Notes: generated by a model from the sequence alone, not told the origin. A stretch of DNA of 64,000 nucleotides from Ardenticatenaceae bacterium (GCA_011525915.1 WYBM01000102.1:28892-92891), one strand, 5' to 3'; positions 9,284 to 18,697 are shown, numbered from the stretch's first letter. Made by a program: numbers and translations.

Positions 9284-10786
9284 TTATTGGGTAGCCCGGC
9301 TGCTTCCCAGATACGGTTGATCAAAATTAAAGAAGTTATAGGTAGCGCGTGACATATTGGCCACCAACGGGGAGCTTACTTCCCATTCCAACCAGTTAGG
9401 CTTGTACAGAAACTGAACATAGACGTAATCACCACCCGGGGAAAAAACCACACCGGCGTCACCGTGGGTATCAGCCAGCCAGCCATGCCGGTGCGCCACC
9501 GGCACATCAGGGGGCACGCCTTCTTCGATCAGGCTGCCGATGTCATTTTGGGCCATAAAAGCGAGAATAGTAGCACATTCATCGGGGGTAATCGCGTCAC
9601 CATAAACGGCCGTAAATGCCCCCCCAATCCCTTCGGCACAATAGTAAATCATAGAGAGTAACGAACCCATATCTTCGACGGTGGTCTGAATATAAGGGGT
9701 AGGGGCTGTGCGCACCTGTGCGGCCGTGTTAGCCGGAGTCTCTCGTTTGGCGGTTCCGGCGCGTGGCTCCGTGTCATAAGGCACGGTGATAAAGGTGTTT
9801 TGCAAGCCCAGCCGCTGCAAGGACTCCGTCACCCGCTGCGCACCCAGATAGAGATCATCCTGACCGGCAATAATTTTAAGCAGTTCGTTCGCCGCGGTGT
9901 TGTCTTGGGAAGCCGTTAATGTGTCTGAGATGTACTGCCGCTGCCTTAACGTTGGCGGCTGATCCAAAACACGGTAGAGTTCCAACACAATTGGCACCTT
10001 GAGCATGTCCATGCCAGACATCGGCACACTTTCATTGATGGCAATCTCCCGGCCTGTTTCTAAATCCATCACAAACAGGCTGGCCACACCGTTATGCAGT
10101 TGTTCAAAATCTTGCAGGTTATTAACCAGCAGGCGCACCAGCAGGTTCCTTTCAGGCGGCGTCACCTTGTCTGGACGTACCACCAGGTGCGCCTCACGGG
10201 GGGCCTCTTTCGTATTGGGGCGATAGAGGGCAGCTTCCACATTGGCAAAACTGGCCTCAATGTCTGTGCGGGTGCCCGCTTCCCCATATTGAAAGCTAAA
10301 GGATTGGGGAACGGGTTGAGGGGGCTGAGAAGGTTTATCCATCAACGTGGCAATGTCCAGCAAAATATCACGCAGCGCCTCCCGGTCATGGGTGGCAGCA
10401 ATGGGCACGGGCTTTACTTCCACCGGCCGGTCCCATAAAAAGCCCCAGAATCCGGCCCAAAAATCTTGCTGCGATCGTTCATAGTCAGCCTGGCTGAGCA
10501 TAGTAGGTAGGTCTAGTTGGAATTTGGCCTGGCTGGGGCCTATTTCAAACCGCTCATCACTATGGAAGATGATGATCGGCGCTTCAATGAACTGATTGTT
10601 TAATACCTCGCTGGCCTCTTCCCTGGACATACCGCCCACATTAACCCCGGCAATGGTCAGGCCGGCCGGGTAATTTGCCCGAACGGTAGCATATTGAAAC
10701 AACTTAACCAGCAGAAAAATGGAAGCCACCACCAAAAGGGAGACAGTTAACCATTGCCCGGCACCGGGGGTTGATCGACGGTTCAT
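9284..10786 (-). CDS. PG_binding_4 plus beta-lactamase-fold paralogue lacking the catalytic serine
   Basis: 500 aa, same architecture as the next gene: membrane anchor (~13-33), VAGVNVGGMSREEA PG_binding_4 module, and a C-terminal serine-hydrolase fold (VFSPGGDYVYVQFLYKP). At the nucleophile position the motif reads GMDMLKVP instead of GLSILKIA, so Ser is replaced by Asp (codon GAC). At the SxN position it reads QDNTAAN. The KTG-equivalent is RHGWLAD. It is therefore probably a pseudoenzyme, perhaps binding peptidoglycan or pairing with its active neighbour. The two genes arose by tandem duplication and share the operon with the Nudix gene 4 bp upstream. Confidence 0.78.
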   Translation of the reverse strand: MNRRSTPGAGQWLTVSLLVVASIFLLVKLFQYATVRANYPAGLTIAGVNVGGMSREEASEVLNNQFIEAPIIIFHSDERFEIGPSQAKFQLDLPTMLSQADYERSQQDFWAGFWGFLWDRPVEVKPVPIAATHDREALRDILLDIATLMDKPSQPPQPVPQSFSFQYGEAGTRTDIEASFANVEAALYRPNTKEAPREAHLVVRPDKVTPPERNLLVRLLVNNLQDFEQLHNGVASLFVMDLETGREIAINESVPMSGMDMLKVPIVLELYRVLDQPPTLRQRQYISDTLTASQDNTAANELLKIIAGQDDLYLGAQRVTESLQRLGLQNTFITVPYDTEPRAGTAKRETPANTAAQVRTAPTPYIQTTVEDMGSLLSMIYYCAEGIGGAFTAVYGDAITPDECATILAFMAQNDIGSLIEEGVPPDVPVAHRHGWLADTHGDAGVVFSPGGDYVYVQFLYKPNWLEWEVSSPLVANMSRATYNFFNFDQPYLGSSRATQ

Positions 10787-10790
10787 CTTT

Positions 10791-11288
10791 CTAGAAGTTC
10801 TCCTGCAAACACACGGCCGTCTCTATGGCCCGGCGGGTCAACGGCGTCAATGGATGCGGCAGCATGGTCATCACAAACCAGCGGGCCTCTAAAATCTCGC
10901 CGCTTAACTGCATAGGGCCGGGCTGCACCGTCACCTGATAAATAATATTGATGTTACCCAGGTCTTCATCCCGTTCCACCAGTAGAATGGGGCCGGTCAC
11001 GGCCGTTAATTCTGTCTCTTCCCGTAATTCACGCAAGGCACATGCTGCTGGTTCTTCACCCCGCCCCAACCAACCGCCGGGCAGCCCCCAGGGAGCATGT
11101 GGGTGAAAAACGTGCTTCAACAACAAAACCCGTCCCTCATCATCCAGAGCAACAACATTGATGCCCACTTGATGGCGCGGGACAACCAGATAGATACCCC
11201 AAATCATCAAACGCTGCAACCAGCGAAACCGTATCCAACGGGCGGCGTGTTCCTTCGCGCTTTGCTTCCAGGAAAATGGCTTATGCAT
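10791..11288 (-). CDS. Nudix hydrolase
   Basis: 165 aa from the ATG at 11288; the frame can be extended to a TTG at 11309 but ATG is preferred. The Nudix box is complete: GGWLGRGEEPAACALRELREETEL fits G-x5-E-x7-R-E-U-x-E-E-x-G-U except that the last Gly position is T. These enzymes hydrolyse nucleoside diphosphates linked to another moiety, using Mg2+ bound by the Nudix helix glutamates. A basic N-terminal extension (WKQSAKEHAARWIRFRWLQRL) precedes the domain. TATACT lies 11 nt before the ATG on the minus strand, so the 5' leader is very short. First gene of the minus-strand run. Confidence 0.85.
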   Translation of the reverse strand: MHKPFSWKQSAKEHAARWIRFRWLQRLMIWGIYLVVPRHQVGINVVALDDEGRVLLLKHVFHPHAPWGLPGGWLGRGEEPAACALRELREETELTAVTGPILLVERDEDLGNINIIYQVTVQPGPMQLSGEILEARWFVMTMLPHPLTPLTRRAIETAVCLQENF

Positions 11289-11396
11289 AGCAACCGGGCA
11301 GTATAACAAAAACGGCCGTGGAAGGCAGGAAGATCAATCCTGTTCTCATCTTAAAAGTGCTTAGGGCTCATTTACAATTAACTTGGTATTTTGAAG

Positions 11397-11474
11397 TAAT
11401 CAGCGTTCAGTTATCACTGTTCAGTTGAGTGTTCCTCTGGACTGATGACTGAACAGTGATGACTGATTACTTGG
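11397..11474. repeat. CAGT/ACTG-word imperfect palindrome, copy 1 (family A)
   Basis: Left half uses AATCAG, TTCAGT and CACTGTTCAGT; right half is the mirror (ACTGATGACTG, ACAGTGATGACTGATTAC). The central part and the right flank (TCTGGACTGATGACTG then GATTACYTGGYAAAAG) match the copy before argB at 41244-41316. No ORF inside. Confidence 0.7.
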
Positions 11475-11542
11475 TAAAAGCCCAAAGTTATTTTTGCACG
11501 AACCCTTAGCTGTTTATGTGTGCACCCGAATGCCTGGACACC

Positions 11543-11571
11543 TAAACAGTTGTTCACTCCCATGATATACT
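11543..11571 (+). promoter_or_regulatory. Possible promoter of the dynamin-like gene
   Basis: TAAACA (11543-11548), 17 bp spacer, TATACT (11566-11571). The predicted transcription start falls at or within a few bases of the ATG at 11578, so the mRNA may be leaderless. No Shine-Dalgarno is seen upstream of this ATG, which fits. Confidence 0.4.
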
Positions 11572-11577
11572 TGCCGT

Positions 11578-13344
11578 ATGGAAGCAATTTTGACGCCAGA
11601 GCAGGAAGAACTGCTCAAACATACACGAGACACATTAAACCAGCTGCGTGATTTGCTGGGCGACACCAACGCCTCCCCTGAAGACCGGGCCGCCCTGGCC
11701 GACTCCATCCGCCAACTGGATGACCTGTTTTTACTGGTGGTGGCTGGGGAGTTTAATTCCGGCAAGTCTGCCTTTATCAATGCCCTGTTGGGCCAGACGC
11801 TGCAAGAGGAAGGCGTCACCCCTACCACCAGCCAGATCTACCTGGTGAAGTACGGCGAAACCCTGGGGCAGACACCCGGCCCCAAAGGCGTATGGGTAAA
11901 AACGGCTCCCGTAACTCTGCTGCAAAAAATCAGCATTGTAGATACACCAGGCACCAATGCCATACTGCGCGAGCATGAAACGCTGACGGCAGAATTTATC
12001 CCCCGCAGTGACCTGGTATTGTTTATCACCTCGGCGGACAGGCCCTTTACCGAAAGCGAACGCGCTTTCCTGGCCCAAATTCGGGATTGGGGCAAAAAGA
12101 TTGTGCTGGTGGTGAACAAGGTGGATATTTTGTCTGGTGAAGCGGAGCGAGGACAGGTGGTGAGTTTTGTGACAAGCTCCGCCAATACCCTGATTGGTGA
12201 GATTTCGGCCGTATTTGCCGTATCGGCGCGGCAGGCCAAGGAAGCGAAAGCGGGGAAGCCCCACTTATGGACAGCCAGCGGTTTTGAACCATTGGAAGCA
12301 TTCATTCATGATACCCTGGACGACGACGGCCGTTTCCGTCTCAAACTGCTCAATCCTCTGGGTGTAGGCTTGCGGCTGGCCCGCCAACAATTGCAAAGTA
12401 TTGAACGTGACCTGGACTCATTACAGGCTGACCAGCAGCTGTTGAATGATATTCAGCGGCAAATGGTCTATTACGATGAAGATATGCAGCGCAACTTTCA
12501 GGCGCGCATGGGCCAGATTGACAATGTGCTGTTGGGCATGGAAAACCGGGGCGACGGCTTTTTTGACGAGATGATCCGCTTTGGCCGTATTCCAGACCTG
12601 ATCCGCACCAAAAAAGTGGAAGCCGCATTTGAAGAAGAAGTTGTGGCCGAAACGCCGCGGCAAATTGAGCACCATGTGAATGAGTTAGTCGACTGGATGG
12701 TAGAGCAGGATTTACGGCAGTGGACGGCCGTGGCCGACCATATGGCCCAACGCAAAGAAAGTTATGACAACCGCATCGTAGGCCAGGGTGGCCCCAAAGA
12801 AGGCTCGCTGGCGTATGACCGCGCTCGCCTCATTGACAGCATCGGCACCGCTACCGAACGCGCCGTGGAAAGCTATGACCGGGAACGGGAAGCCGAGCAA
12901 ATGGCCGAAGCGGCCCGCAACGCCGTTGTCAGCACCGGGCTGGCCGGCATTGGTGTGGGCGTAGGCGTAGCCATTGCGGCGGCCGCCCATGTGGTCTGGA
13001 TTGATGTGACCGGCATTCTGGCCGGGATCACCGCCGCCGCGTTTGGCATCATCATCTTGCCCTCACGCCGTCGCAAAGCCAAAAAAGAACTTGAAGAAAA
13101 GTTAGAGGATATGCGCCAGCGGCTCGTGACCAGCCTGACCGAACAATTTGACCGCGAAATGCGGCGCGGGGCACAGCGGATCGAAGACACTGTAGCCCCC
13201 TTTGCCCGCTTTGTGCGTGCCGAAAATGACAAACTTTCCACCCACCACCACGCTTTGGTAACGCTGGAGGCGCACATCATTGGCTTACAGGCACAATTAA
13301 AGTTAAAAGAAGTGGCCGAAGAAGTAACCGTCAGGGAGGGATGA
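11578..13344 (+). CDS. Dynamin-family GTPase, membrane associated
   Basis: 588 aa. The GTPase domain carries G1 GEFNSGKSAFINALLG (~57-72), a switch I TPTTSQ, G3 VDTPGTNA, and G4 NKVD. Helical stalk-like regions follow (residues ~260-440), then a hydrophobic pair at ~460-500 (GLAGIGVGVGVAIAAA and a second segment ending in GIIILPSRRRKAKKELEEKL), and a final coiled coil. The layout matches bacterial dynamin-like proteins that bind and remodel membranes in a GTP-dependent way. Bacterial homologues often occur as adjacent pairs; only one is present here. Convergent with the next gene (8 bp apart). Confidence 0.85.
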   Translation: MEAILTPEQEELLKHTRDTLNQLRDLLGDTNASPEDRAALADSIRQLDDLFLLVVAGEFNSGKSAFINALLGQTLQEEGVTPTTSQIYLVKYGETLGQTPGPKGVWVKTAPVTLLQKISIVDTPGTNAILREHETLTAEFIPRSDLVLFITSADRPFTESERAFLAQIRDWGKKIVLVVNKVDILSGEAERGQVVSFVTSSANTLIGEISAVFAVSARQAKEAKAGKPHLWTASGFEPLEAFIHDTLDDDGRFRLKLLNPLGVGLRLARQQLQSIERDLDSLQADQQLLNDIQRQMVYYDEDMQRNFQARMGQIDNVLLGMENRGDGFFDEMIRFGRIPDLIRTKKVEAAFEEEVVAETPRQIEHHVNELVDWMVEQDLRQWTAVADHMAQRKESYDNRIVGQGGPKEGSLAYDRARLIDSIGTATERAVESYDREREAEQMAEAARNAVVSTGLAGIGVGVGVAIAAAAHVVWIDVTGILAGITAAAFGIIILPSRRRKAKKELEEKLEDMRQRLVTSLTEQFDREMRRGAQRIEDTVAPFARFVRAENDKLSTHHHALVTLEAHIIGLQAQLKLKEVAEEVTVREG

Positions 13345-13352
13345 GCAAACGG

Positions 13353-13877
13353 CTACTTTTCTGGTGTATTTAACCGTCCACGATAATTGCGGTGAGCCGC
13401 AAACCCCAACAGCAATACGACCAGGAATACTGCCAGTTCGTCTACAAAACCAGGGAACCATTCACGGCCGAACCAGGCATACACCCCTGTTACCAGGACG
13501 GCCAACAGCAAATAGACGGGGGCTATCTTTTTCATCACCAACACCAGCGTAAAAAACGCCCCCACCCCCACCACAATGGCGTCTTCAACCGGACCGGGCA
13601 CAAAATCGGGGGCGATGGTGTAAATGAAGCTGGAAAGCAGCGGCAGAAACGTAAAGAGCCAGGAGAGGTGCTCAATGGTCAAGGCAATAAGCACGGCCGT
13701 TAACATCAACGCGCCAAATATTCCCACACCTAATGTTGCCCCTGTCTGCACATCCCAGCGCCCCCAACCAAATACAAACCCCCCTACCGGTAAAATAAAG
13801 GCCAGGGCCATAAAAAAACAAGACAAATACCCTTTGCGCCGATCATTTGCTTCCACGGCCGTTGCTCGGTCATTCAT
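13353..13877 (-). CDS. Hypothetical membrane protein
   Basis: 174 aa from ATG 13877 (the frame extends two codons further to a TTG). Six hydrophobic segments make up nearly the whole protein. A loop reads APDFVPGPVEDAIVVGVG, reminiscent of the PDFIPVxGxxDD turn of DUF1232/YkvA proteins, but overall membership is unsure. No catalytic motif. It is separated by 59 bp from the upstream DUF4126 gene and may be co-transcribed with it. Function unknown. Confidence 0.6.
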   Translation of the reverse strand: MNDRATAVEANDRRKGYLSCFFMALAFILPVGGFVFGWGRWDVQTGATLGVGIFGALMLTAVLIALTIEHLSWLFTFLPLLSSFIYTIAPDFVPGPVEDAIVVGVGAFFTLVLVMKKIAPVYLLLAVLVTGVYAWFGREWFPGFVDELAVFLVVLLLGFAAHRNYRGRLNTPEK

Positions 13878-13936
13878 AAGCAAAACTTTCCGTCACCCTA
13901 CCGCAGGCAGCCCCGATAGGGTGGCTGACTTTAAAC

Positions 13937-14506
13937 TTAAACAGCGTACCCTTTGTAGCGACGACGCCGCCGAATGAAGCGAATGACAAAAAACATCCCA
14001 ACCAGGATTAATACAGCGGCAATAATGGGCACAAAGATGGCCAACACCGTCATCACTACGGCCGTGATATCCTCTGCCAGGCTGACTACCCAATTACCTG
14101 TTCCCGCCGTCGTGGCCGTGACCACGGGCCGGGCCGTTGTCTTCACGGCGTGCACACCACCGGCCACCAATAAGCCGGCCACCAGGGCCACCACCGGATG
14201 CACATCGGTGATGATGTTGGCATTTGCCGCAAACAAGATAGCGCCCGCGGCCGGCCGGATAAAGGTCTGAATGCCATCGTTCAGGGTGTCCACTGCCGGT
14301 ATTTTATCTACCAACATTTCAATGATGAGCAAGATAGAGATGATCAAAATAGCCCACCATTCACCGATCATGTTATAGGGCTCGGCCAGCTTCAACACCG
14401 GGCTGTCCACCGGGTAGTGGGCGGCCACAGCCACAATAAGCAGCGGAATATAAGCGTTAAGGCCAGACGCGCCAGCCAAACCAAAGGCGCTGATAACGTT
14501 TAACAT
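13937..14506 (-). CDS. DUF4126 family membrane protein
   Basis: 189 aa. The N-terminus (LNVISAFGLAGASGLNAYIPLLIVA) and the later VDKIPAVDTLNDGIQTFIRPAAGAILFA and VHAVKTTARPVVTATTAGTGN are the recognisable pattern of DUF4126, small multi-spanning proteins of unknown function. About five hydrophobic segments; basic Arg-rich C-terminus (FIRRRRRYKGY). GAGAGGAT precedes the ATG. It is preceded by a CAGT-type palindrome and followed by another small membrane protein gene in the same direction. Confidence 0.75.
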   Translation of the reverse strand: MLNVISAFGLAGASGLNAYIPLLIVAVAAHYPVDSPVLKLAEPYNMIGEWWAILIISILLIIEMLVDKIPAVDTLNDGIQTFIRPAAGAILFAANANIITDVHPVVALVAGLLVAGGVHAVKTTARPVVTATTAGTGNWVVSLAEDITAVVMTVLAIFVPIIAAVLILVGMFFVIRFIRRRRRYKGYAV

Positions 14507-14517
14507 ATCGATCCTCT

Positions 14518-14573
14518 CTACTGCTCAGTATACAGCGTTCAGTGGGCCACTATGCAGTAAGGTAACTGAGCCC
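14518..14573. repeat. CAGT/ACTG-word palindrome, short copy
   Basis: TACTGCTCAGTATACAGCGTTCAGTGG-type words, then ATGCAGTAAGG and AACTGAG. It fills the gap between the DUF4126 and DUF2085 genes. Related in vocabulary to the other intergenic palindromes, but shorter and more degenerate. Confidence 0.5.
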
Positions 14574-14583
14574 TACATACTGG

Positions 14584-15438
14584 CTAAAGGCCAGGAAAAC
14601 CGGCAATGGTACCAAAAGCTTGCAGGCGAATAAAGGTAATGACCCCAAGCTGCATGATGGTGATGATAAGGCATAATGTTAAGGGCACGGCCGTGTCTCG
14701 CCAACGAACCGCCCGCCCGTCTCGCCGTAACAGGGTCAACAACAAGATGGCGTTAATGGCCGTCAGCACCAGCAGCAGCCCGGCCGTGCTGGCTAAAGCC
14801 AATACGTATAACACCGCAGGCTGGTTGCTAAGGATCAGCAGCACGGCCGTGCCTGCCACCAGCAGCACCCCGGCAAGTTCCCTAAAATTGCCGATGATCG
14901 GCTGCCGCTCCTGATGACGCCATAACGTCTGGGCCAGCGCCGGAAACAAGATCAGCCCCATGGCCAAGCCGGCCCCCATGCCCGTTACCAGCCGCAGCCA
15001 GTTACGCGGCTCATAGACATGGGGGAAATCAGGGAAAAAGTGAGTGTATGAGTTTAGACCATCCACCCCCATCACCCCAATGAACCCGGCCAGTGTCAGC
15101 AAAATAGGGAGTCGTGGCAGCTCACCCCACCGTGCCCGCCCCGCCAGCAGCAGCACCAGGAAGGAGAGAAATACACCCAGGTACATGCCAGTGCAGCGGG
15201 CGCATAGAGGCAGTTGACGGCCGACTATGGTGAAAGAACGTTCCGTGATACGGTGGCAAACGGCCGCACCAAACCAGTCGGCGCCGGTTAAGGCATGGTT
15301 GTGGGCCACAGCCGCCGGGTCTGAAGCGGCATAAAACCCCAATACCAACAGCGCCCCGGCCGCCATAAGGTAAAGCAGCCAGCGGCGTAACCGCCCGCTG
15401 CGCTCGTTCAGGCTCACGAATGTTTTATTTGGCAGCAT
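14584..15438 (-). CDS. DUF2085 membrane protein
   Basis: 284 aa from the ATG at 15438. The frame is open further upstream, but that extension lies inside the preceding gene. The diagnostic motif is present: AVCHRITERSFTIVGRQLPLCARCTGMYLG, with paired Cys and the CHx..RSF signature of DUF2085. About eight hydrophobic segments follow, including GVDGLNSYTHFFP. The conserved cysteines suggest metal or redox chemistry in the membrane, but no function is established for the family. The chosen start overlaps the upstream gene stop by 14 bp, suggesting translational coupling. Confidence 0.75.
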   Translation of the reverse strand: MLPNKTFVSLNERSGRLRRWLLYLMAAGALLVLGFYAASDPAAVAHNHALTGADWFGAAVCHRITERSFTIVGRQLPLCARCTGMYLGVFLSFLVLLLAGRARWGELPRLPILLTLAGFIGVMGVDGLNSYTHFFPDFPHVYEPRNWLRLVTGMGAGLAMGLILFPALAQTLWRHQERQPIIGNFRELAGVLLVAGTAVLLILSNQPAVLYVLALASTAGLLLVLTAINAILLLTLLRRDGRAVRWRDTAVPLTLCLIITIMQLGVITFIRLQAFGTIAGFPGL

Positions 15439-15823
15439 CCTCAGACTTAGCCGACTCGTCCACCGCAAAAAAGAAAAACCAGGCAGCGGCGGCTTCCACA
15501 GGATGCTGCATCTCATCCACCCGCCCCAGGTAAGTGTCTCGCCCCATTTTTACGTGCCGATAAATGCGCCCATCTTTTTCCACCCGGGCCACATAATCAT
15601 CCGGGCCAAACTTGTGCGCAAAAATCTTATGCCCATCATCAACACGTCCCCGGTATTCATCTGGGCCGCGCTGGTGGGCATGGACTTCCCCTTTTTGGTA
15701 ATCTACCCGGCCAACGTAATCATCAGGTCCAAACCGATCGCTGTAAACACGGCCGTTGGCTGGGTCTACCTTGCCTACATACTCATCGGGGGCGTTATTA
15801 CGATGTCTATAAATTTTTGCCAT
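15425..15823 (-). CDS. Small protein of tandem ~20-residue repeats
   Basis: 132 aa. It consists of about five tandem repeats with consensus G-P-D-[DE]-Y-V-G-R-V-D-x(2-5)-G-x-[IV]-[YFH]-x-[HD], for example GPDDYVGRVDYQKGEVHAH, GPDEYRGRVDDGHKIFAH and GPDDYVARVEKDGRIYRH. The spacing and the G-R-V-x-x-x-G-x-[IV] core look like short beta-hairpins, as in MORN or other repeat-stack proteins, but I do not recognise the family. The C-terminus has a hydrophobic AAAAWFFFFAV segment and an acidic tail. A good GGAGAGAGG lies upstream of the ATG. Coupled to the DUF2085 gene. Confidence 0.65.
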   Translation of the reverse strand: MAKIYRHRNNAPDEYVGKVDPANGRVYSDRFGPDDYVGRVDYQKGEVHAHQRGPDEYRGRVDDGHKIFAHKFGPDDYVARVEKDGRIYRHVKMGRDTYLGRVDEMQHPVEAAAAWFFFFAVDESAKSEDAAK

Positions 15824-15977
15824 GTTAAACCTCTCTCCATGTATGGATGAACAAACTACAGATGGCTATTATAACGCAACTATAGGGGACTGCGGACCAA
15901 AGCGTCAATGCCCGTCATCTGCAGGATATGCTACAATAAGTTTCACTTACTCATGACATCTCTGAGAAGGAGAAGAC

Positions 15978-18608
15978 ATGTCCCCAGTTCCGACACACTT
16001 TTGTATTCCTCGCCAACCTGCAGCCGATGAAAAAGCGGTCTTGGTGGCCGGGCAGGCGCGGTTTACCGTGTTAACTTCACGGCTGATCCGGTTGGAGTAT
16101 GATCCACACGGCCGTTTCCAGGACGCCGCTTCCCAGACCTTCTGGTTTCGTCACCAGCCTGTGCCGGCCTTTGAATCATCAGAAAAAGACGGCCGTTTAC
16201 ACATCCAGACAGCACATCTACACCTCAGCTACCAGACCGGGCAGCCATTTACCCCGGACTCATTAACCATCACCCTGTTAGAAAATGAAATGACCTGGCA
16301 TTACGGCGATACAGACCCTAACAATTTACGCGGCACCTACCGCACCCTGGATACCATCAGCGGCAGCACCCCTCTGGAACCGGGGTTAATGTCCCGCTCT
16401 GGCTGGGCGGTTGTGGATGATTCCCACACCCTGGTCTTCCGCGAAGATGGCTGGCTGGAACCACGCCCGGGCCAGGCAATGGATATGTACTTCTTTGGTT
16501 ACGGCCGTGATTACCGCACCTGTCTGCAAGATTACAGCAAAGTGACCGGCGCCGTGCCGCTGCTGCCGCGCTGGGCATTGGGCAACTGGTGGAGCCGCTA
16601 TTGGGCCTATACTCAAAGCGAACTCACCCGGCTCATGGAGGAGTTTCGCACCCACAAGATCCCTCTGGCCGTCTGTATCGTAGACATGGATTGGCATCTG
16701 ACCGACGTTGGCGAGGCCAGCGGCTGGACAGGGTACACCTGGAACCGCGATCTATTCCCGGAGCCAGATGCCTTTGTTGGCTGGCTGCACGAATTGGGTC
16801 TAAAGACGGCGCTAAATCTACATCCGGCGCTGGGTGTACGGCCGCATGAAGAACAATATGCCGCTATGGCCCGCCGCCTGGGTCTGGACCCGGCGGCCAA
16901 CCAGCCCATTGACTTTAACATTGCCGACCCCGCCTTTACCAATGCCTACTTTGAACTGCTGCACCACCCCATGGAAAAGATGGGGGTAGATTTCTGGTGG
17001 ATGGATTGGCAGCAAGGCACCCTCAGTGAACTGCCGGGGCTGGACCCGCTCTGGTGGCTTAATCATCTGCATTTTTATGATCTGGGGCGTAATGGGTATA
17101 AACGACCATTTGTCTTCTCGCGCTGGGGCGGCCTGGGCAATCACCGCTACCCTATTGGCTTTTCCGGCGATACCTGGGTCAATTGGGAATCATTAGCCTT
17201 CCAGCCATACTTTACCGCTACTGCTGCCAACGTTGGCTACGGTTGGTGGAGTCACGACATTGGTGGACATTTTTTTGGCGTAGAGGAAAGTGAATTATAT
17301 GCTCGCTGGGTACAGTTTGGTGTATTCAGCCCCATCTTGCGCCTGCACAGCACCAAAAACCCATTCCATGAACGACGGCCGTGGGCCTACGACGCCGAAA
17401 CGTACCACGTCACCAAAGACGCCATGCAGCTGCGCCACACGCTCATCCCCTATCTCTATACGCAGTCATGGCACAACCATACAGAACACATTCCCCCCTT
17501 CCGCCCGCTGTATCACGATTACCCGGACGAAGAAGCCGCCTACCACTGCCCACAACAATATGCCTTTGGCAGCGAACTCATCGCCGCACCTTTTGTAGAA
17601 CCGGCTGACGCCGACACGCGCCTCAGCCGCCAGGTGGTATGGCTGCCGCCCGGTGACTGGTACCATTTTTTTAGCGGCGAATATGTGCCAGGCAGCAACT
17701 GGCACGCGCAGTATGGCTCACTGGCAGATATTCCTGTTTTTGCCCCGGCGGGGGCGATTGTGCCGCTTGGTCCTACCGTCGGTTGGGGAGGCGTAGGCAA
17801 CCCGGTAGAGCTGACCCTTCGCGTTTTTGCCGGGGCCGACGGGCACTTTAGGCTCTATGAAGATGATGGTGAAACAACCGCCTACCAGTCAGGTGACTAC
17901 AGCCTGACGGACATTCGCCAGACGTGGCGCGGCAAAGAGATGGAGATAACGGTCACGGCCGTGCCTGGTCACCAGACCCACATTCCTGACTTCCGTTCCT
18001 TTCGCCTGCACATTTATGGCATCCGTTATCCACTCTATGTGGCCCTCATGGTGGATGATTCGCCTGTCTCCTGCCACCTGCGGCATAATGCGCATGCCGA
18101 AACTGTGCATATCGGCGGCGTCAATCTGCCAAAGGCCAGCCAGCTTACGGTCACCATTGGCACAGATGAACCAACCCTATTGGCCCGCCGTGACCGGACC
18201 GGTGAAAAAGTCATGGCCATGCTGCACGCCTTTAAGCTGGAATCCCAGGCCAAAATGGGCATCTCCCAACGATGGCAAGAGGTCGTAGAAAACCCTCTGA
18301 TCCTCAATGAGTTTGCGCCTGTGCTGGCGCCCTCTCAGGCGCGCGCTCTCATTGAGGTAACCCAGCAAGCCGGCCTGCATCATATCCGGAATACATTTAC
18401 CCCTGACTTGCTGCTCTTGTGGAATAACCGCCATAACCCGGCCTTGCGCTACCAGTACAATCTGTATGATCCACACCATTTCTGGTTAGAGAAACGATTT
18501 CAGTCAGAAGCGGGCATCGTGCCAACGTTCCAGGCGCTGACACCCAAACTAAAGTGGCAGATGCGGCTGGATTATGCGGGGGTCACGGCCGTGACGCTGG
18601 CGTCATAA
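15978..18608 (+). CDS. Glycoside hydrolase family 31 (alpha-glucosidase-like)
   Basis: 876 aa, cytoplasmic (no signal peptide). GH31 landmarks: N-terminal beta-sandwich; VCIVDMDWHLTD at barrel strand 1; the nucleophile Asp in GVDFWWMDWQQG; acid/base Asp in IGFSGDTWVNWESL; and YGWWSHDIGGHFFG and FSPILRLHSTKNPFHERRPW in the substrate pocket. A C-terminal beta domain follows (FRLYEDDGETTAYQSGDY). The last ~120 residues are an extra helical region not usual in the family. Retaining exo-acting hydrolysis of alpha-linked glucosides is expected; exact linkage unknown. AGAAGGAGAAG precedes the ATG. Confidence 0.9.
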   Translation: MSPVPTHFCIPRQPAADEKAVLVAGQARFTVLTSRLIRLEYDPHGRFQDAASQTFWFRHQPVPAFESSEKDGRLHIQTAHLHLSYQTGQPFTPDSLTITLLENEMTWHYGDTDPNNLRGTYRTLDTISGSTPLEPGLMSRSGWAVVDDSHTLVFREDGWLEPRPGQAMDMYFFGYGRDYRTCLQDYSKVTGAVPLLPRWALGNWWSRYWAYTQSELTRLMEEFRTHKIPLAVCIVDMDWHLTDVGEASGWTGYTWNRDLFPEPDAFVGWLHELGLKTALNLHPALGVRPHEEQYAAMARRLGLDPAANQPIDFNIADPAFTNAYFELLHHPMEKMGVDFWWMDWQQGTLSELPGLDPLWWLNHLHFYDLGRNGYKRPFVFSRWGGLGNHRYPIGFSGDTWVNWESLAFQPYFTATAANVGYGWWSHDIGGHFFGVEESELYARWVQFGVFSPILRLHSTKNPFHERRPWAYDAETYHVTKDAMQLRHTLIPYLYTQSWHNHTEHIPPFRPLYHDYPDEEAAYHCPQQYAFGSELIAAPFVEPADADTRLSRQVVWLPPGDWYHFFSGEYVPGSNWHAQYGSLADIPVFAPAGAIVPLGPTVGWGGVGNPVELTLRVFAGADGHFRLYEDDGETTAYQSGDYSLTDIRQTWRGKEMEITVTAVPGHQTHIPDFRSFRLHIYGIRYPLYVALMVDDSPVSCHLRHNAHAETVHIGGVNLPKASQLTVTIGTDEPTLLARRDRTGEKVMAMLHAFKLESQAKMGISQRWQEVVENPLILNEFAPVLAPSQARALIEVTQQAGLHHIRNTFTPDLLLLWNNRHNPALRYQYNLYDPHHFWLEKRFQSEAGIVPTFQALTPKLKWQMRLDYAGVTAVTLAS

Positions 18609-18697
18609 ACAACTCCCTTATCACCAAAATCAAAACCTGGCCGTATCTTTTTGCCTGCCGATGCATTAAACGGGGTATAAGCAGGTAATGCAGCCAC

